A stretch of 34,891 nucleotides of DNA from Sphaerisporangium perillae (GTDB taxonomy: Bacteria > Actinomycetota > Actinomycetes > Streptosporangiales > Streptosporangiaceae), in assembly GCF_023276435.1 (NCBI RefSeq), contig NZ_JALLPO010000063.1:6313-41203 (forward strand). The letters are read 5' to 3'. Position numbers and translations under genes: made by a program. Shown piece by piece: positions 1-7,842 of the stretch. The notes beneath the pieces are model-generated. The model saw only the letters and a list, made by a program, of their open reading frames with translations. It had not been told where the DNA came from and made no database searches. Numbering within the stretch: position 1 is the stretch's first letter; each line of letters starts with the position of its first letter.

Positions 1-100
1 CTCGTGGCGGGGAGCTTCCCGCCGGGCCCGCCGTGGGGGGGCGCGGTTCGCCGCAGCGAACCGGCCGGCCATTCGCATACCGCCGGGCGATCCCTTGCCG

Positions 101-850
101 CTATGCGGCGGTCGCGCGGGCCTTCGGCGCCGTCGTGGTGCCCGATCGCGTGCTCCTACCGGGAATGAGCGGCGTGCCGAGGATGGCGTGGCCGACCACG
201 GCGAGGCAGACGAAGCCCAGGATGAGGCCCCAGCTCACGTCGGTCAGGTGGTGCATGCCCCGGTACAGGCGGGAGACGCCCACGATGAGCGGGGCCGCGA
301 GCCCGACGGTCCACCACAGGGCCTTCAGCACTGTGTGGCGATGTGTGTGCAGGGTGAGCACCAACGCCATCCCGCAGTAGAAGCCGACGGCGGCGCTGGT
401 GTGCCCCGACGGGAAGCTGGAGGTGGGCGGCGCGGGGTCGAGGTGGCGGACCGTGGGCCGCGGGCGCTGGATGAAGACCGTGGCAAGCAGGAACACCGCC
501 GACTGCGACCAGACCGACAGGATGATGAAGATCGACTCTCGCCACCGGTTGAAGGCGAACCGGAACGCCAGGGCGGCGACGGCGGTCAGGACGATGATGG
601 CCGGCGTGTCCGACAGCATCGACCCGTAGTGCGTGAGCGTGTTGAACAGGGGCGTGCGGTCCTGCGCGAGCCCCTGGTTCACCGCGACCTCGCCCGCCAC
701 CTCCGCGTGGAACGGCTTAATGATCAGCCAGCCGACGCCGAGTGTCACGGCGGCCAGCACCACGAGGGGAAGCAGGATGAGGCGCAGCACCCGCGCGATG
801 GTCTCCGGCCATCGCGTGCCGCTCGTCGCCAATCTAGTGTCGCCGACCAT
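101..850 (-). CDS. PAP2 family lipid phosphatase (first of two)
   Basis: This 249-residue integral membrane protein belongs to the type 2 phosphatidic acid phosphatase / undecaprenyl-pyrophosphate phosphatase superfamily. The three-part catalytic signature is readable: an RPRP element, FPSGH, and SRLYRGMHHLTD with the conserved Arg, His and Asp. Several hydrophobic segments flank these motifs. The ATG at 850 is preferred over one 19 codons upstream because GGGAAG lies just before it. It overlaps the end of the upstream PAP2 gene by 17 bp, so the two are probably translationally coupled. The substrate (phosphatidate, diacylglycerol pyrophosphate or polyprenyl diphosphate) cannot be told. The tail is rich in Thr, Arg and Ala. 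Confidence 0.9.
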   Translation of the reverse strand: MVGDTRLATSGTRWPETIARVLRLILLPLVVLAAVTLGVGWLIIKPFHAEVAGEVAVNQGLAQDRTPLFNTLTHYGSMLSDTPAIIVLTAVAALAFRFAFNRWRESIFIILSVWSQSAVFLLATVFIQRPRPTVRHLDPAPPTSSFPSGHTSAAVGFYCGMALVLTLHTHRHTVLKALWWTVGLAAPLIVGVSRLYRGMHHLTDVSWGLILGFVCLAVVGHAILGTPLIPGRSTRSGTTTAPKARATAA

Positions 851-1616
851 GCGTACTTCCCTTCGATGAGATGTCTTCCATCGCCTCCGGCTCGACGCCT
901 TCGACATGCGGCTCGGAGGGCCGGCGGCCGATGTCCCGGCGCCAGGCCTCGAAGGCGGCGGTCGTCGCCGCGACGACCGCGGCGCCGAACACGACGCCCG
1001 CCACCACGTCGCTGACCCAGTGCACGCCCAGGGCGACCCGCGTGTAGGCGACGCCGAGCACGATCACCGCGCCGACGGTCCACGCGATCACTTTCTGCCT
1101 GTGCGAGAGGAGGGGCAGGATCAGGAGCATTAGCACCCCGACGCCGAGCGTCACGTTGACGGCGTGCCCGGAGGGGAACGAGGAGCCCGGCGCCAGGTCG
1201 ACCGGGTTCGGCAGGTGCGGCCGGGCGCGGGCCACGACGACCTTGAGCCCGAGGCCGAGCAGCCCGCCGACCGTGATGGTCGTGACCGCCCAGGCGGCCA
1301 GGCGGGGGGCGCGCTTGTAGACGAGCCACGCCGCGGCGAGCCCGATCGCCACCCGCCAGGTTCCCGGGCCGAAGACGTCGGTCCACAGCATCAGGAACCG
1401 CACCCACCCGGGATGCTGGACGGCGTAGGCGTGCAGCGCGTTCGCCACGTCCTCGTCGAGCCGGTTGAGCGGGCCGAACGAGGTCTCCACCAGGACCAGC
1501 AGGAGCGTGAACGGGACCAGGACGAGGACGAGCGCGACGGACGCGAGCGTCAGCCGTAAACCGAGCCGCGCGTCCCGATCGAACCGCCGCCCCAGCCGCA
1601 TGTCCGCACCTGTCAT
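834..1616 (-). CDS. PAP2 family lipid phosphatase (second of two)
   Basis: This 260-residue membrane phosphatase carries the PAP2 signature: KVVVARARPHLP, then SSFPSGHAVNVT, then TRVALGVHWVSD. Five to six hydrophobic stretches lie between an Arg-rich N-terminus and a charged C-terminus. The ATG at 1616 has GGAAGG about 9 bases upstream and overlaps the TGA of the kinase-like gene as ATGA, so it is translated from that operon. Reading the frame further upstream gives an Arg/Pro-rich shadow of the kinase gene, which was discarded. It is clearly diverged from the downstream PAP2 gene, so this is an old paralogue pair. Confidence 0.9.
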   Translation of the reverse strand: MTGADMRLGRRFDRDARLGLRLTLASVALVLVLVPFTLLLVLVETSFGPLNRLDEDVANALHAYAVQHPGWVRFLMLWTDVFGPGTWRVAIGLAAAWLVYKRAPRLAAWAVTTITVGGLLGLGLKVVVARARPHLPNPVDLAPGSSFPSGHAVNVTLGVGVLMLLILPLLSHRQKVIAWTVGAVIVLGVAYTRVALGVHWVSDVVAGVVFGAAVVAATTAAFEAWRRDIGRRPSEPHVEGVEPEAMEDISSKGSTHGRRH

Positions 1617-2164
1617 GATCTCTTGCCTTCCTTCGGGTCGCCTGTCGTGCGTGCCTTGGTCCCCGCCGGCCCGGGGTCGGGGGTGATCGGCCCCCCGCCC
1701 CCGCCGCGGCACGCCTCGAGCTGCGCCGCGAAGGACAGTCCGAGGACGGCGTCCAGGCCGATGCCCGCCATGACGACGAAGGGCCGCCCGTCGAGGACGC
1801 CGACGTCGATGGACCTGGTCTCTCCCTCTACGCCGACGCGGACCGCGTCGGCGAGGCCGCCGGGCAGCCCGAGGTTGCGGGCGAGCAGGTTGCCGGTGCC
1901 GGCGGGCAGGATGGCCAGCGGCACATCGGTGCCCATGAGGGCTTCGGCGCACCCGCGGACCGTCCCGTCCCCGCCGGAGGCGAAGACCAGGTCGACCTTC
2001 TCGGCCAGGGCCTTCGCGGTCATGCCCACGCCGAAGTCGTCGGGGGTGGTCTCGAACCACAATGACGCGTCCCAGCCGAGGTTCGCCAGCTCGGCCGTCA
2101 CGTCGGCACGGTAGCGGTCCAGGTCGCACTTGCTCGGGTTCACTATCACGGCAGCTCTAGGCAC
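1613..2164 (-). CDS. Diacylglycerol/sphingosine kinase-like protein, short
   Basis: This 183-residue protein has the N-terminal catalytic fold of the DAGK/YegS/LCB5 family: an IVNPSK start, the nucleotide-binding GGDGTVRG loop, and LPAGTGNLLARNLGLP. After MAGIGLDA the sequence departs from the family and ends in a Gly/Pro/Lys-rich tail. Full-length bacterial relatives are about 300 residues and need a C-terminal beta domain that contributes to the active site. That domain is missing, so the protein is either decayed or a stripped-down form. The start is a GTG at 2164 with no convincing ribosome site. Its TGA overlaps the next PAP2 ATG, which suggests opposed lipid kinase and phosphatase roles in one transcript. 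Confidence 0.75.
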   Translation of the reverse strand: MPRAAVIVNPSKCDLDRYRADVTAELANLGWDASLWFETTPDDFGVGMTAKALAEKVDLVFASGGDGTVRGCAEALMGTDVPLAILPAGTGNLLARNLGLPGGLADAVRVGVEGETRSIDVGVLDGRPFVVMAGIGLDAVLGLSFAAQLEACRGGGGGPITPDPGPAGTKARTTGDPKEGKRS

Positions 2165-2259
2165 GGCACTGCGTGCTACCCGAGTTGCGATGTTTTAGAC
2201 GGATGTTCCGGCGCTGGTCCGCACGACACGCCCCAGGTGCCCACCCGGCATGACGTGGT

Positions 2260-2997
2260 TCAGGCTCCTGCCTGCACCTCGGCGACGATGCAGCTGATGT
2301 TGTCCGGGCCGCCGCCCTCCTTGGCCAGGTCGATCAGCCGGTGGGCCGCCTCGCCGAGGTCCTCGTAGGAGGTCAGTGTCTCGTGCAGCGCCTGCGGGCC
2401 GACCACGCCGCTCAGCCCGTCGGAGCAGATCAGGTAGCGGTCGCCCGTGTGCGCCTCGCGCAGGGAGAGGTCGGGCTCCACCGATCCGCTGCCGCCGAGG
2501 GCCCGCATGAGCAGGGACCGGCGCGGATGCGCGGCGGCCTGCTCGGCGGTCATCTGCCCGTCGTCCACGAGCGATTGGACGAGGGTGTGGTCGCGGGTGA
2601 TCTGGTAGAGGCATCCCTCGCGCAGCATGTAGGCGCGGGAGTCCCCGATGTGGGCGAGGGCGAAGCGCGTGCCGTCCCACAGCATGGCGGTGAGGGTGGT
2701 GCCCATGCCGGTGAGCTTGGGGTCGCGTTCGGCCATGTCCTTGAGGCGCCGGACGGCCTCGGTGATGGCGGACTCCAGCGCGCCGAGCAGGTCGCTGCTG
2801 GGCGGGTCGCTGTCGAGGACGGACATGGCGGCGATGACGGTCGCACTGGCCACTTCGCCGTGGCTGTGCCCGCCCATGCCGTCGGCGACGGCGAGCAGGC
2901 GGGGGCCGGCGTACACCGAGTCCTCGTTCTGCTGGCGGCGGAGGCCGACGTCGGTGCGAGCCGCGTAACGCAACGTGAACGACGCGTTGTTTGACAT
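2260..2997 (-). CDS. PP2C-family Ser/Thr protein phosphatase
   Basis: This 245-residue cytosolic phosphatase has the metal-dependent PP2C/PPM motifs in order: NEDS near residue 24, VADGMGGH at 37-44, GTTLTA, HIGDSRAY, RDHT, CSDGLSG and the closing GGPDNIS. The aspartates that bind the two metal ions are present. It matches the catalytic domain of bacterial PstP/Stp but lacks the membrane anchor of PstP. It diverges from the DNA methylase gene across about 100 bp. A Ser/Thr kinase lies two genes away and may be its partner, although actinomycetes carry many kinases and the pairing is inference. Confidence 0.93.
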   Translation of the reverse strand: MSNNASFTLRYAARTDVGLRRQQNEDSVYAGPRLLAVADGMGGHSHGEVASATVIAAMSVLDSDPPSSDLLGALESAITEAVRRLKDMAERDPKLTGMGTTLTAMLWDGTRFALAHIGDSRAYMLREGCLYQITRDHTLVQSLVDDGQMTAEQAAAHPRRSLLMRALGGSGSVEPDLSLREAHTGDRYLICSDGLSGVVGPQALHETLTSYEDLGEAAHRLIDLAKEGGGPDNISCIVAEVQAGA

Positions 2998-3098
2998 GCC
3001 CTCAGTAAATCATTGGTTGAAACACTTCACAAGCACATATTCTGTGGATTGCAGCGGCAAGGTGGACTAATCTGGCCCTGGGGAGCCGATGGAGAGCC

Positions 3099-5072
3099 GT
3101 GGCCGAGCAGGGAGATGCGAAGCGTATGGGACACGACGCCACGTTGAACGCGGGCGACATCGCCCGGCTCGCCGACGTCGGCCGAGCGGCGGTGAGCAAC
3201 TGGCGGCGCCGCTACGACGACTTTCCCCAGCCCGTGGGCGGTACGGCCGCGAGCCCGCTTTTCTCCCTTCCCGAAGTCGAAGACTGGCTACGCCGTAACG
3301 GCAAATCGTACGAGATGTCACTCGGTGACCGCGCCTGGCAAGGGTTACGCGCCTCCGGCGACGATCTCCGCCTCGGCGACCTCGTCGGCTGCGCGGGCGC
3401 CTTCCTGCTGTACCTGCGCCGCGACCCCGAGAGCTGGAACTCCGTCGCCCGCAGCCGCGAGCCCGCCAAGCGGCTCCACCAGGCCGCCGCGGCGGCCACG
3501 GCCGACCTGCCCGTTCCCGTCGACTGGAGCCTGATCGACATCCGGCTGTACCGGCTCATCGCCGACCTGGCGTCCGAGCACGGGCCACTGCCCGCCTTCG
3601 AACTGCTCTGCGAGCGCTACGTCGAAGCCCACTCCCGGCAGCTGTCGGTGACGCGTGCCGACGTCGCCGCCCTGATGGCGCGCATCGCCGGCCCGGCCCC
3701 CGGCGTGGCGGCGGGCGCCACGACCGTGCTCGACCCGGCGTGCGGGGTCGGCGGGCTGCTCCTGCCGTTCACCGGGGCGCGGGTGCTCGGGCAGGAGAGC
3801 AGCGAGACGGCGGCGCTGCTCGCGGCCGTACGGCTGCTGCTGCGCGACACGCGGGCGCGGATCGTCGCCGGCGACTCGCTCCGCCAGGACGGCTTCGCCG
3901 GCCTGCACGCCGACGTCGTGGTCTGCGACCCACCGTTCAACGAGCGCGCCTGGGGCTACGAGGAGCTGACCGGCGACCCGCGCTGGGAGTACGGCCTGCC
4001 GCCGCGCGGCGAGTCCGAGCTCGCGTGGGTGCAGCACTGCCTGGCCCGCGCGCGCCCCGGCGGCCTGGTCGCCATCCTGATGCCCGCGGCCGCCGCCAGC
4101 CGGCGTCCCGGCAAGCGCATCCGGGGGAACCTCCTGCGGGCCGGCGCCCTGCGCGCCGTGGTGACGCTGCCGGCCGGAGGCCCCGACCTGTGGCTCCTGC
4201 GCCGCCCCGAGCCGGGCGAGCGGCCGTCGTCGCAGGTGCTCATGGTGGACGCGGCCGAGGGCCTGTCGAGCGTCGAGGCGACCTGGCGGGCCTTCGTGGC
4301 CGATCCCGAGGCGGAGCCGCCGGGCCCGGGCCGCACGGTGCGCATCATCGACCTGCTGGACGACGAGGTGGATCTCAGCCCCGCGCGCCACCGCCCGCTG
4401 CGGGAGGAGCAGGACGCGGCCGTGGAGTTCGGCCAGGTGCACGACCGCTTCCAGGCCGAGGCGGCGTCGCTGGCGGGCGCGCTGCCGGGCATCGCCCCGC
4501 TCGCCGAGGCCCGCGAGCTGCCCACCACGACCATCGGCGAGCTGGTCAGGGCGGGCATCGTCACAATCCACCAGGGCCCGCCGAAGATGGCGACCGGCAT
4601 GGGCGACCTGCCGGTGCTCACCGCCGCCGACCTGGTCACCGGCGGCCCGCCGTCCGGACTCACCGCGGGCGACCCCGGCCACATCACCCTCGAGGCCGGG
4701 GACGTCGTGGCCGCCGTCGCGGCCGGGGAGGGCGCGGCCCGGGCGGTCGAGGAGGCGGGCGCCGTGCTCGGGCCCCAGCTCCACCTGTACCGGGTCGACC
4801 GCGACCGGCTCGATCCGGACTTCCTCGCCGGATACCTGCGGTACGCCGGGGCCTCGGGCGCGACCCGGGCCTATCCTGGCGCGAGCCGCGTCGACGCGCG
4901 CCGGGTGCGCGTCCCGCGGCTCCCCCTGGACGAGCAGCGGATGTACGGCAAAGCGTTCCGCGAGCTGCTCGCCCTTGAGGACCGGCTGCGCGCGACGGCC
5001 GCTCTGGGGGAGAGGCTCGTACGGCTAGGCTTTGACGGGCTGGTCGGCGGTCACCTGCGGCCCAACGGCTGA
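3099..5072 (+). CDS. N6-adenine DNA methylase with fused HTH and recognition-like domain
   Basis: This 657-residue protein is built like an orphan type I M subunit. Residues 10-70 look like a MerR/excisionase-type winged helix (GRAAVSNWRRR ... LFSLPEVEDWL). The central SAM-dependent methylase domain has motif I as LDPACGVGG (about 211-219) and motif IV as DPPF (277-280), the gamma-class N6-adenine pattern. The last 170 residues (TIGELV ... GDVVAAV ... RVPRLPLDEQ) resemble half of an HsdS target-recognition domain. No restriction or separate specificity subunit is nearby. The GTG at 3099 has GGAG 8 bases upstream. The kinase follows after 38 bp. Confidence 0.85.
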   Translation: MAEQGDAKRMGHDATLNAGDIARLADVGRAAVSNWRRRYDDFPQPVGGTAASPLFSLPEVEDWLRRNGKSYEMSLGDRAWQGLRASGDDLRLGDLVGCAGAFLLYLRRDPESWNSVARSREPAKRLHQAAAAATADLPVPVDWSLIDIRLYRLIADLASEHGPLPAFELLCERYVEAHSRQLSVTRADVAALMARIAGPAPGVAAGATTVLDPACGVGGLLLPFTGARVLGQESSETAALLAAVRLLLRDTRARIVAGDSLRQDGFAGLHADVVVCDPPFNERAWGYEELTGDPRWEYGLPPRGESELAWVQHCLARARPGGLVAILMPAAAASRRPGKRIRGNLLRAGALRAVVTLPAGGPDLWLLRRPEPGERPSSQVLMVDAAEGLSSVEATWRAFVADPEAEPPGPGRTVRIIDLLDDEVDLSPARHRPLREEQDAAVEFGQVHDRFQAEAASLAGALPGIAPLAEARELPTTTIGELVRAGIVTIHQGPPKMATGMGDLPVLTAADLVTGGPPSGLTAGDPGHITLEAGDVVAAVAAGEGAARAVEEAGAVLGPQLHLYRVDRDRLDPDFLAGYLRYAGASGATRAYPGASRVDARRVRVPRLPLDEQRMYGKAFRELLALEDRLRATAALGERLVRLGFDGLVGGHLRPNG

Positions 5073-5110
5073 GGGTGTATTTTTCCCCGATAGATCATGA
5101 GGAGGGGCGA

Positions 5111-6004
5111 ATGGTCATCGGCGACCGGTACGTGCTTGACGACCTGCCTCTCGGCCAAGGCGGCATGGGCGCCGTCTACGGCGGGCACGACAGGCGCCTC
5201 GATCGCAAGGTCGCCGTGAAGTTCCTGCGGTTCCCAGGCGGGCACGACGAGGAGCTCGAGCAGCGTTTCATGCGCGAAGCGCGCATCCTGGCCCGCTTGG
5301 AGCACGCCGGGGCGCCGATCCTCTACGACTTCGGCACCTTCGACCGGCGCCTGTTCCAGGTCATGCAGTTCATCGACGGTGTCACCGTGGCCGACCTGGT
5401 CAGCGAGCACGGCCCGCTTCCCGTCCCCTGGGCCGCCGCCATCGCGGCCCAGGCCTGCGCGGTCCTGTCGGCCGCGCACGCGCTGTCCATCTGCCACCGC
5501 GACCTCAAGCCGACCAACCTGATGCTCTGCCCCGACGGCAGCGTCAAGGTGCTCGACTTCGGCCTGGCCATGCTGCGGGAGGCGGACGTCGCGCAGTTCA
5601 CCCGCATCGGCCAGATCCTCGGCACCCCGGCGTACATGTCGCCGGAGCAGATCCAGAGCGGGGTGGCGAGCCCGCGCAGCGACCTGTACGCCCTCGGCTG
5701 CGTCCTGCACGAGATGCTGACCGGGCAGCAGCTGTTCGTCGGGCCCACCGAGTACGCCGTGTTCGAAAAGCAGGTGAACGAGCGGCCGCCCGGGGTCACC
5801 GGCGTGCCGGAGGAGCTGAACCGGCTGATCGCGGACCTGCTGGAGAAGCAGCCGGAGAACCGCCCGGCCGACGCCAACACGCTGTACGAGCGCCTCCAGC
5901 CCTTCGCGGTCGACCTCCCCATGCTGCCCGGCTTCCTCACCCCGCCGTCGGTCCCGAGCCCCGGCCGTATGTACGCCCGCATGGTGGGACGCGTCCTGCC
6001 CTGA
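5111..6004 (+). CDS. Ser/Thr protein kinase, soluble
   Basis: This 297-residue protein is almost entirely a Hanks-type kinase domain. It has the GQGGMGAVYGG glycine loop, catalytic Lys38 in VAVKFL, HRDLKPTN at 129-136, DFG at 149-151, GTPAYMSPEQ and SDLYALG. All catalytic residues are intact, so it should be active. There is no transmembrane helix or extracellular sensor domain, unlike PknB; only about 30 Pro-rich residues follow the domain. The ATG at 5111 is chosen because GGAGG lies 5 bases upstream; a GTG at 5075 has no such site. It lies 38 bp after the DNA methylase gene and is probably co-transcribed with it. Confidence 0.93.
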   Translation: MVIGDRYVLDDLPLGQGGMGAVYGGHDRRLDRKVAVKFLRFPGGHDEELEQRFMREARILARLEHAGAPILYDFGTFDRRLFQVMQFIDGVTVADLVSEHGPLPVPWAAAIAAQACAVLSAAHALSICHRDLKPTNLMLCPDGSVKVLDFGLAMLREADVAQFTRIGQILGTPAYMSPEQIQSGVASPRSDLYALGCVLHEMLTGQQLFVGPTEYAVFEKQVNERPPGVTGVPEELNRLIADLLEKQPENRPADANTLYERLQPFAVDLPMLPGFLTPPSVPSPGRMYARMVGRVLP

Positions 6005-6021
6005 CCGGATCCGCCGCGCGG

Positions 6022-6489
6022 TCAGCAGCCGTCCGTGGTGTTCAGGTTGGCCAGCACGACGCCGAAGATGTCATGAAGCTGCTCGACCTGCTCGGGGGTG
6101 AGCCGGTCGAACAGCACGCGCCGCACCTCTTCGACGTGGCCGGGGGCGGCTGCGGCCAGGGCGGCGAACCCCTCGTCGGTGAGGGTGGCCACGGTCGTGC
6201 GGCCGTCGCCCGGACGCTTGCAGCGGTGCACCCAGCCCTGCGCCTCCAGTTTGGCGACGGCGTGCGAGAGGCGGCTCGCCGAGGAGCGCACCAGCTGCGC
6301 CAGCTCCGTCATGGTCATCGAGCGGCCGGGCGCCTCGGAGAGCATCGCCAGGATCATGTAGTAGGCGTGCGGCATCGCGGCCTCACGCTGCAACTGCCGG
6401 TCGAGGGACTCGTGCAGGAGCTGGGAGGCCCAGAGGTAGGTGCGCCACGTCCGCTGTTCGTCGGCGTCCAGCCACCGCGTCTCGCTCAC
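6022..6489 (-). CDS. MarR-family transcriptional regulator
   Basis: This 155-residue winged-helix regulator has the MarR layout: helical N-terminus, MTMTELAQLVRSSASRLSHAVAKLEAQGW recognition region and the wing CKRPGDGRTTVATLTDEG with the conserved Asp-Gly-Arg. MarR proteins bind as dimers to short palindromes and release on binding small phenolic or drug-like ligands. The GTG start at 6489 has no ribosome site, but a TAGACT box lies 7 bases upstream, so the mRNA may be leaderless. The gene diverges from a FUSC-like transporter and a perfect palindrome sits over its -35 region, indicating self-repression and control of the neighbour. Confidence 0.92.
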   Translation of the reverse strand: MSETRWLDADEQRTWRTYLWASQLLHESLDRQLQREAAMPHAYYMILAMLSEAPGRSMTMTELAQLVRSSASRLSHAVAKLEAQGWVHRCKRPGDGRTTVATLTDEGFAALAAAAPGHVEEVRRVLFDRLTPEQVEQLHDIFGVVLANLNTTDGC

Positions 6490-6510
6490 ACGGCCAGTCT
6501 ACCGATTTAG

Positions 6511-6522
6511 TTGAGCGCTCAA
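6511..6522. promoter_or_regulatory. Perfect 12-bp palindrome, probable MarR operator
   Basis: TTGAGCGCTCAA is a perfect inverted repeat in the gap between the divergent MarR and FUSC-like genes. On the minus strand its TTGAGC half falls 15-16 bases before a TAGACT -10 box (6501 to 6496), so a bound dimer would block the marR promoter. AT-rich palindromes of this kind (TTGA...TCAA) are typical MarR sites. Confidence 0.75.
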
Positions 6523-6552
6523 ATGTACGGCGTCCGTGATCACCCTGTGTCA

Positions 6553-6575
6553 CCGGGCCGCTGCCCGGGGTTTTT
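6553..6575 (+). terminator. Intrinsic terminator or attenuator ahead of the FUSC gene
   Basis: CCGGGC, a 4-base loop CGCT, GCCCGG and then GG plus five T residues form a textbook rho-independent hairpin on the plus strand. It ends 18 bases before the GTG of the FUSC-like gene, so it either insulates that gene from upstream transcripts or acts as a leader attenuator. A TATGAT box at 6582-6587, just after it, could start a nearly leaderless transcript. Confidence 0.6.
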
Positions 6576-6592
6576 GCCCGATATGATGCCGC

Positions 6593-7732
6593 GTGACCGT
6601 ACACGCGGGGATGCTGACGATGACATTGAGAGAGACCACTCGCCTCCGGCTGCTCAGGCTGGCCTCACGGACGCCGTCCATCCTGCAGTGCTCGGCCGGC
6701 GCGGCCGCGGCGTGGCTCGTGGCCAAGGACGTGCTCGGGCATCCGCGGCCGTTCTTCGCCCCGGTCGCCGTCGTGGTCTGCATCGGGGTGGCCATGGGGC
6801 GCCGGGTGCGCCGCATGCTGGAGATGGTGGTGGGGGTCAGCCTCGGCGTGGGCGTCGGCGACCTGCTGATCGCGCGCATCGGCTCTGGGGCCTGGCAGCT
6901 CGGCCTGGTCGTGGCGCTCGCCATGGCCTGCGCCGTCCTGCTGGACAGCGGCGCCGTCATCGCGTTGCAGGCCGGGTCCTCGGCCGTCCTGGTCGCCACG
7001 CTGCTGCCGCCGAGCGGGACGGGCGGATCCGCCCGGATGCTCGACGCGCTGGTGGGCGGCGTCATCGGCATCGCCGCCGTCGCGCTGTTCCCCATCGACC
7101 CGCTCGCCCTCGTGCACCGGCACGGGCGCGTGGTCCTGGAGGAGCTGGCCGAGGCGCTGGAGGGGGCGGCGGAGGCGATCGCCGCCGGGGACATCCCGCT
7201 GGCCGCCGACTCGCTGGAGAAGGCGCGCGGGTCGCAGAAGGCGGTCGAGCAACTGCACTCCGCGCTCCAGACCGGTCGCGAGATCGCCCTGGTCAGCCCG
7301 CTGCGCTGGCATACCCGCGGCCGGCTCGCCCGCTACCAGGCCGCCGCCACCCCGATCGACCACGCCCTGCGCAACATCAGGGTGCTCCTGCGCCGCACGC
7401 TCGCCGCGCTCCGCGATCGCGAGCCGATGCCGCCGGAGCTTCCCGGCCGTCTCCACGGCCTGGCGGAGACGGCCCGGCTGCTCAGGGACGAGCTGGCCGA
7501 GGGCGTCGAGCCGGTGCAGGCCCGGCGTTCGGCGCTGGCCGTGGCCGACGGCGTGCGCACCTCGCTCGCCGCCGGGTCGGGTTTCTCCACCAACGTCATC
7601 ACCGCGCAGCTGCGTTCCATCACCGTCGACCTGCTGGTGGCGGCGGGCACCGACCGCGAGACGGCGACCGCCGCCCTCCCGCCGAGCGCGGCCGACCCGT
7701 CCGGTATCGGCCTGGACGACGGGCCAGGCTGA
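6593..7732 (+). CDS. FUSC-like / aromatic acid exporter-family membrane protein
   Basis: This 379-residue protein has an N-terminal block of about six hydrophobic segments within residues 30-175 and a long, mostly helical cytoplasmic C-terminal half. That is the arrangement of FUSC/ArAE-type proteins linked to efflux of aromatic acids such as fusaric or p-hydroxybenzoic acid. The core PFFAPVAVVVCIGVAMGRR matches the usual conserved stretch. It diverges from a MarR regulator, a common pairing in which the regulator senses the exported phenolic. The start may be the GTG at 6593 on a leaderless mRNA or the ATG at 6611; neither has a strong ribosome site. The substrate is not determinable. Confidence 0.8.
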   Translation: MTVHAGMLTMTLRETTRLRLLRLASRTPSILQCSAGAAAAWLVAKDVLGHPRPFFAPVAVVVCIGVAMGRRVRRMLEMVVGVSLGVGVGDLLIARIGSGAWQLGLVVALAMACAVLLDSGAVIALQAGSSAVLVATLLPPSGTGGSARMLDALVGGVIGIAAVALFPIDPLALVHRHGRVVLEELAEALEGAAEAIAAGDIPLAADSLEKARGSQKAVEQLHSALQTGREIALVSPLRWHTRGRLARYQAAATPIDHALRNIRVLLRRTLAALRDREPMPPELPGRLHGLAETARLLRDELAEGVEPVQARRSALAVADGVRTSLAAGSGFSTNVITAQLRSITVDLLVAAGTDRETATAALPPSAADPSGIGLDDGPG

Positions 7733-7776
7733 TCCGGCGCGGGCCTCGACGACGGGCAGGGCTGATCCGGCGCGGG
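7711..7776. repeat. 33-bp tandem duplication spanning the FUSC stop codon
   Basis: 7711-7743 and 7744-7776 match at 30 of 33 positions. The first copy contains the last codons and TGA of the FUSC-like gene; the second lies just outside the reading frame. A 14-bp palindrome, GCGCGGGCCCGCGC, overlaps the end (7770-7783) and could fold as part of a terminator. Confidence 0.85.
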
Positions 7777-7797
7777 CCCGCGCGCTCGCGAGGGCGT

Positions 7798-7842
7798 TCA
7801 CCTCACGAGTGCACGCTTGGAGTGCGCGCTCACCTCACGAGT
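7798..7842. repeat. Direct repeat at the flavohemoprotein 3' end
   Basis: TCACCTCACGAGT occurs at 7798-7810 and again at 7830-7842. The second copy covers the last codons and stop of the minus-strand flavohemoprotein gene, and the first lies 32 bp beyond the gene. It sits next to the FUSC tail duplication. Confidence 0.8.

Noticed and set aside
834..2129. 431-residue frame joining an Arg/Pro-rich stretch to the second PAP2 phosphatase
   Set aside because: The upstream half is the out-of-frame shadow of the kinase-like gene; the real start is the ATG at 1616 with a ribosome site.
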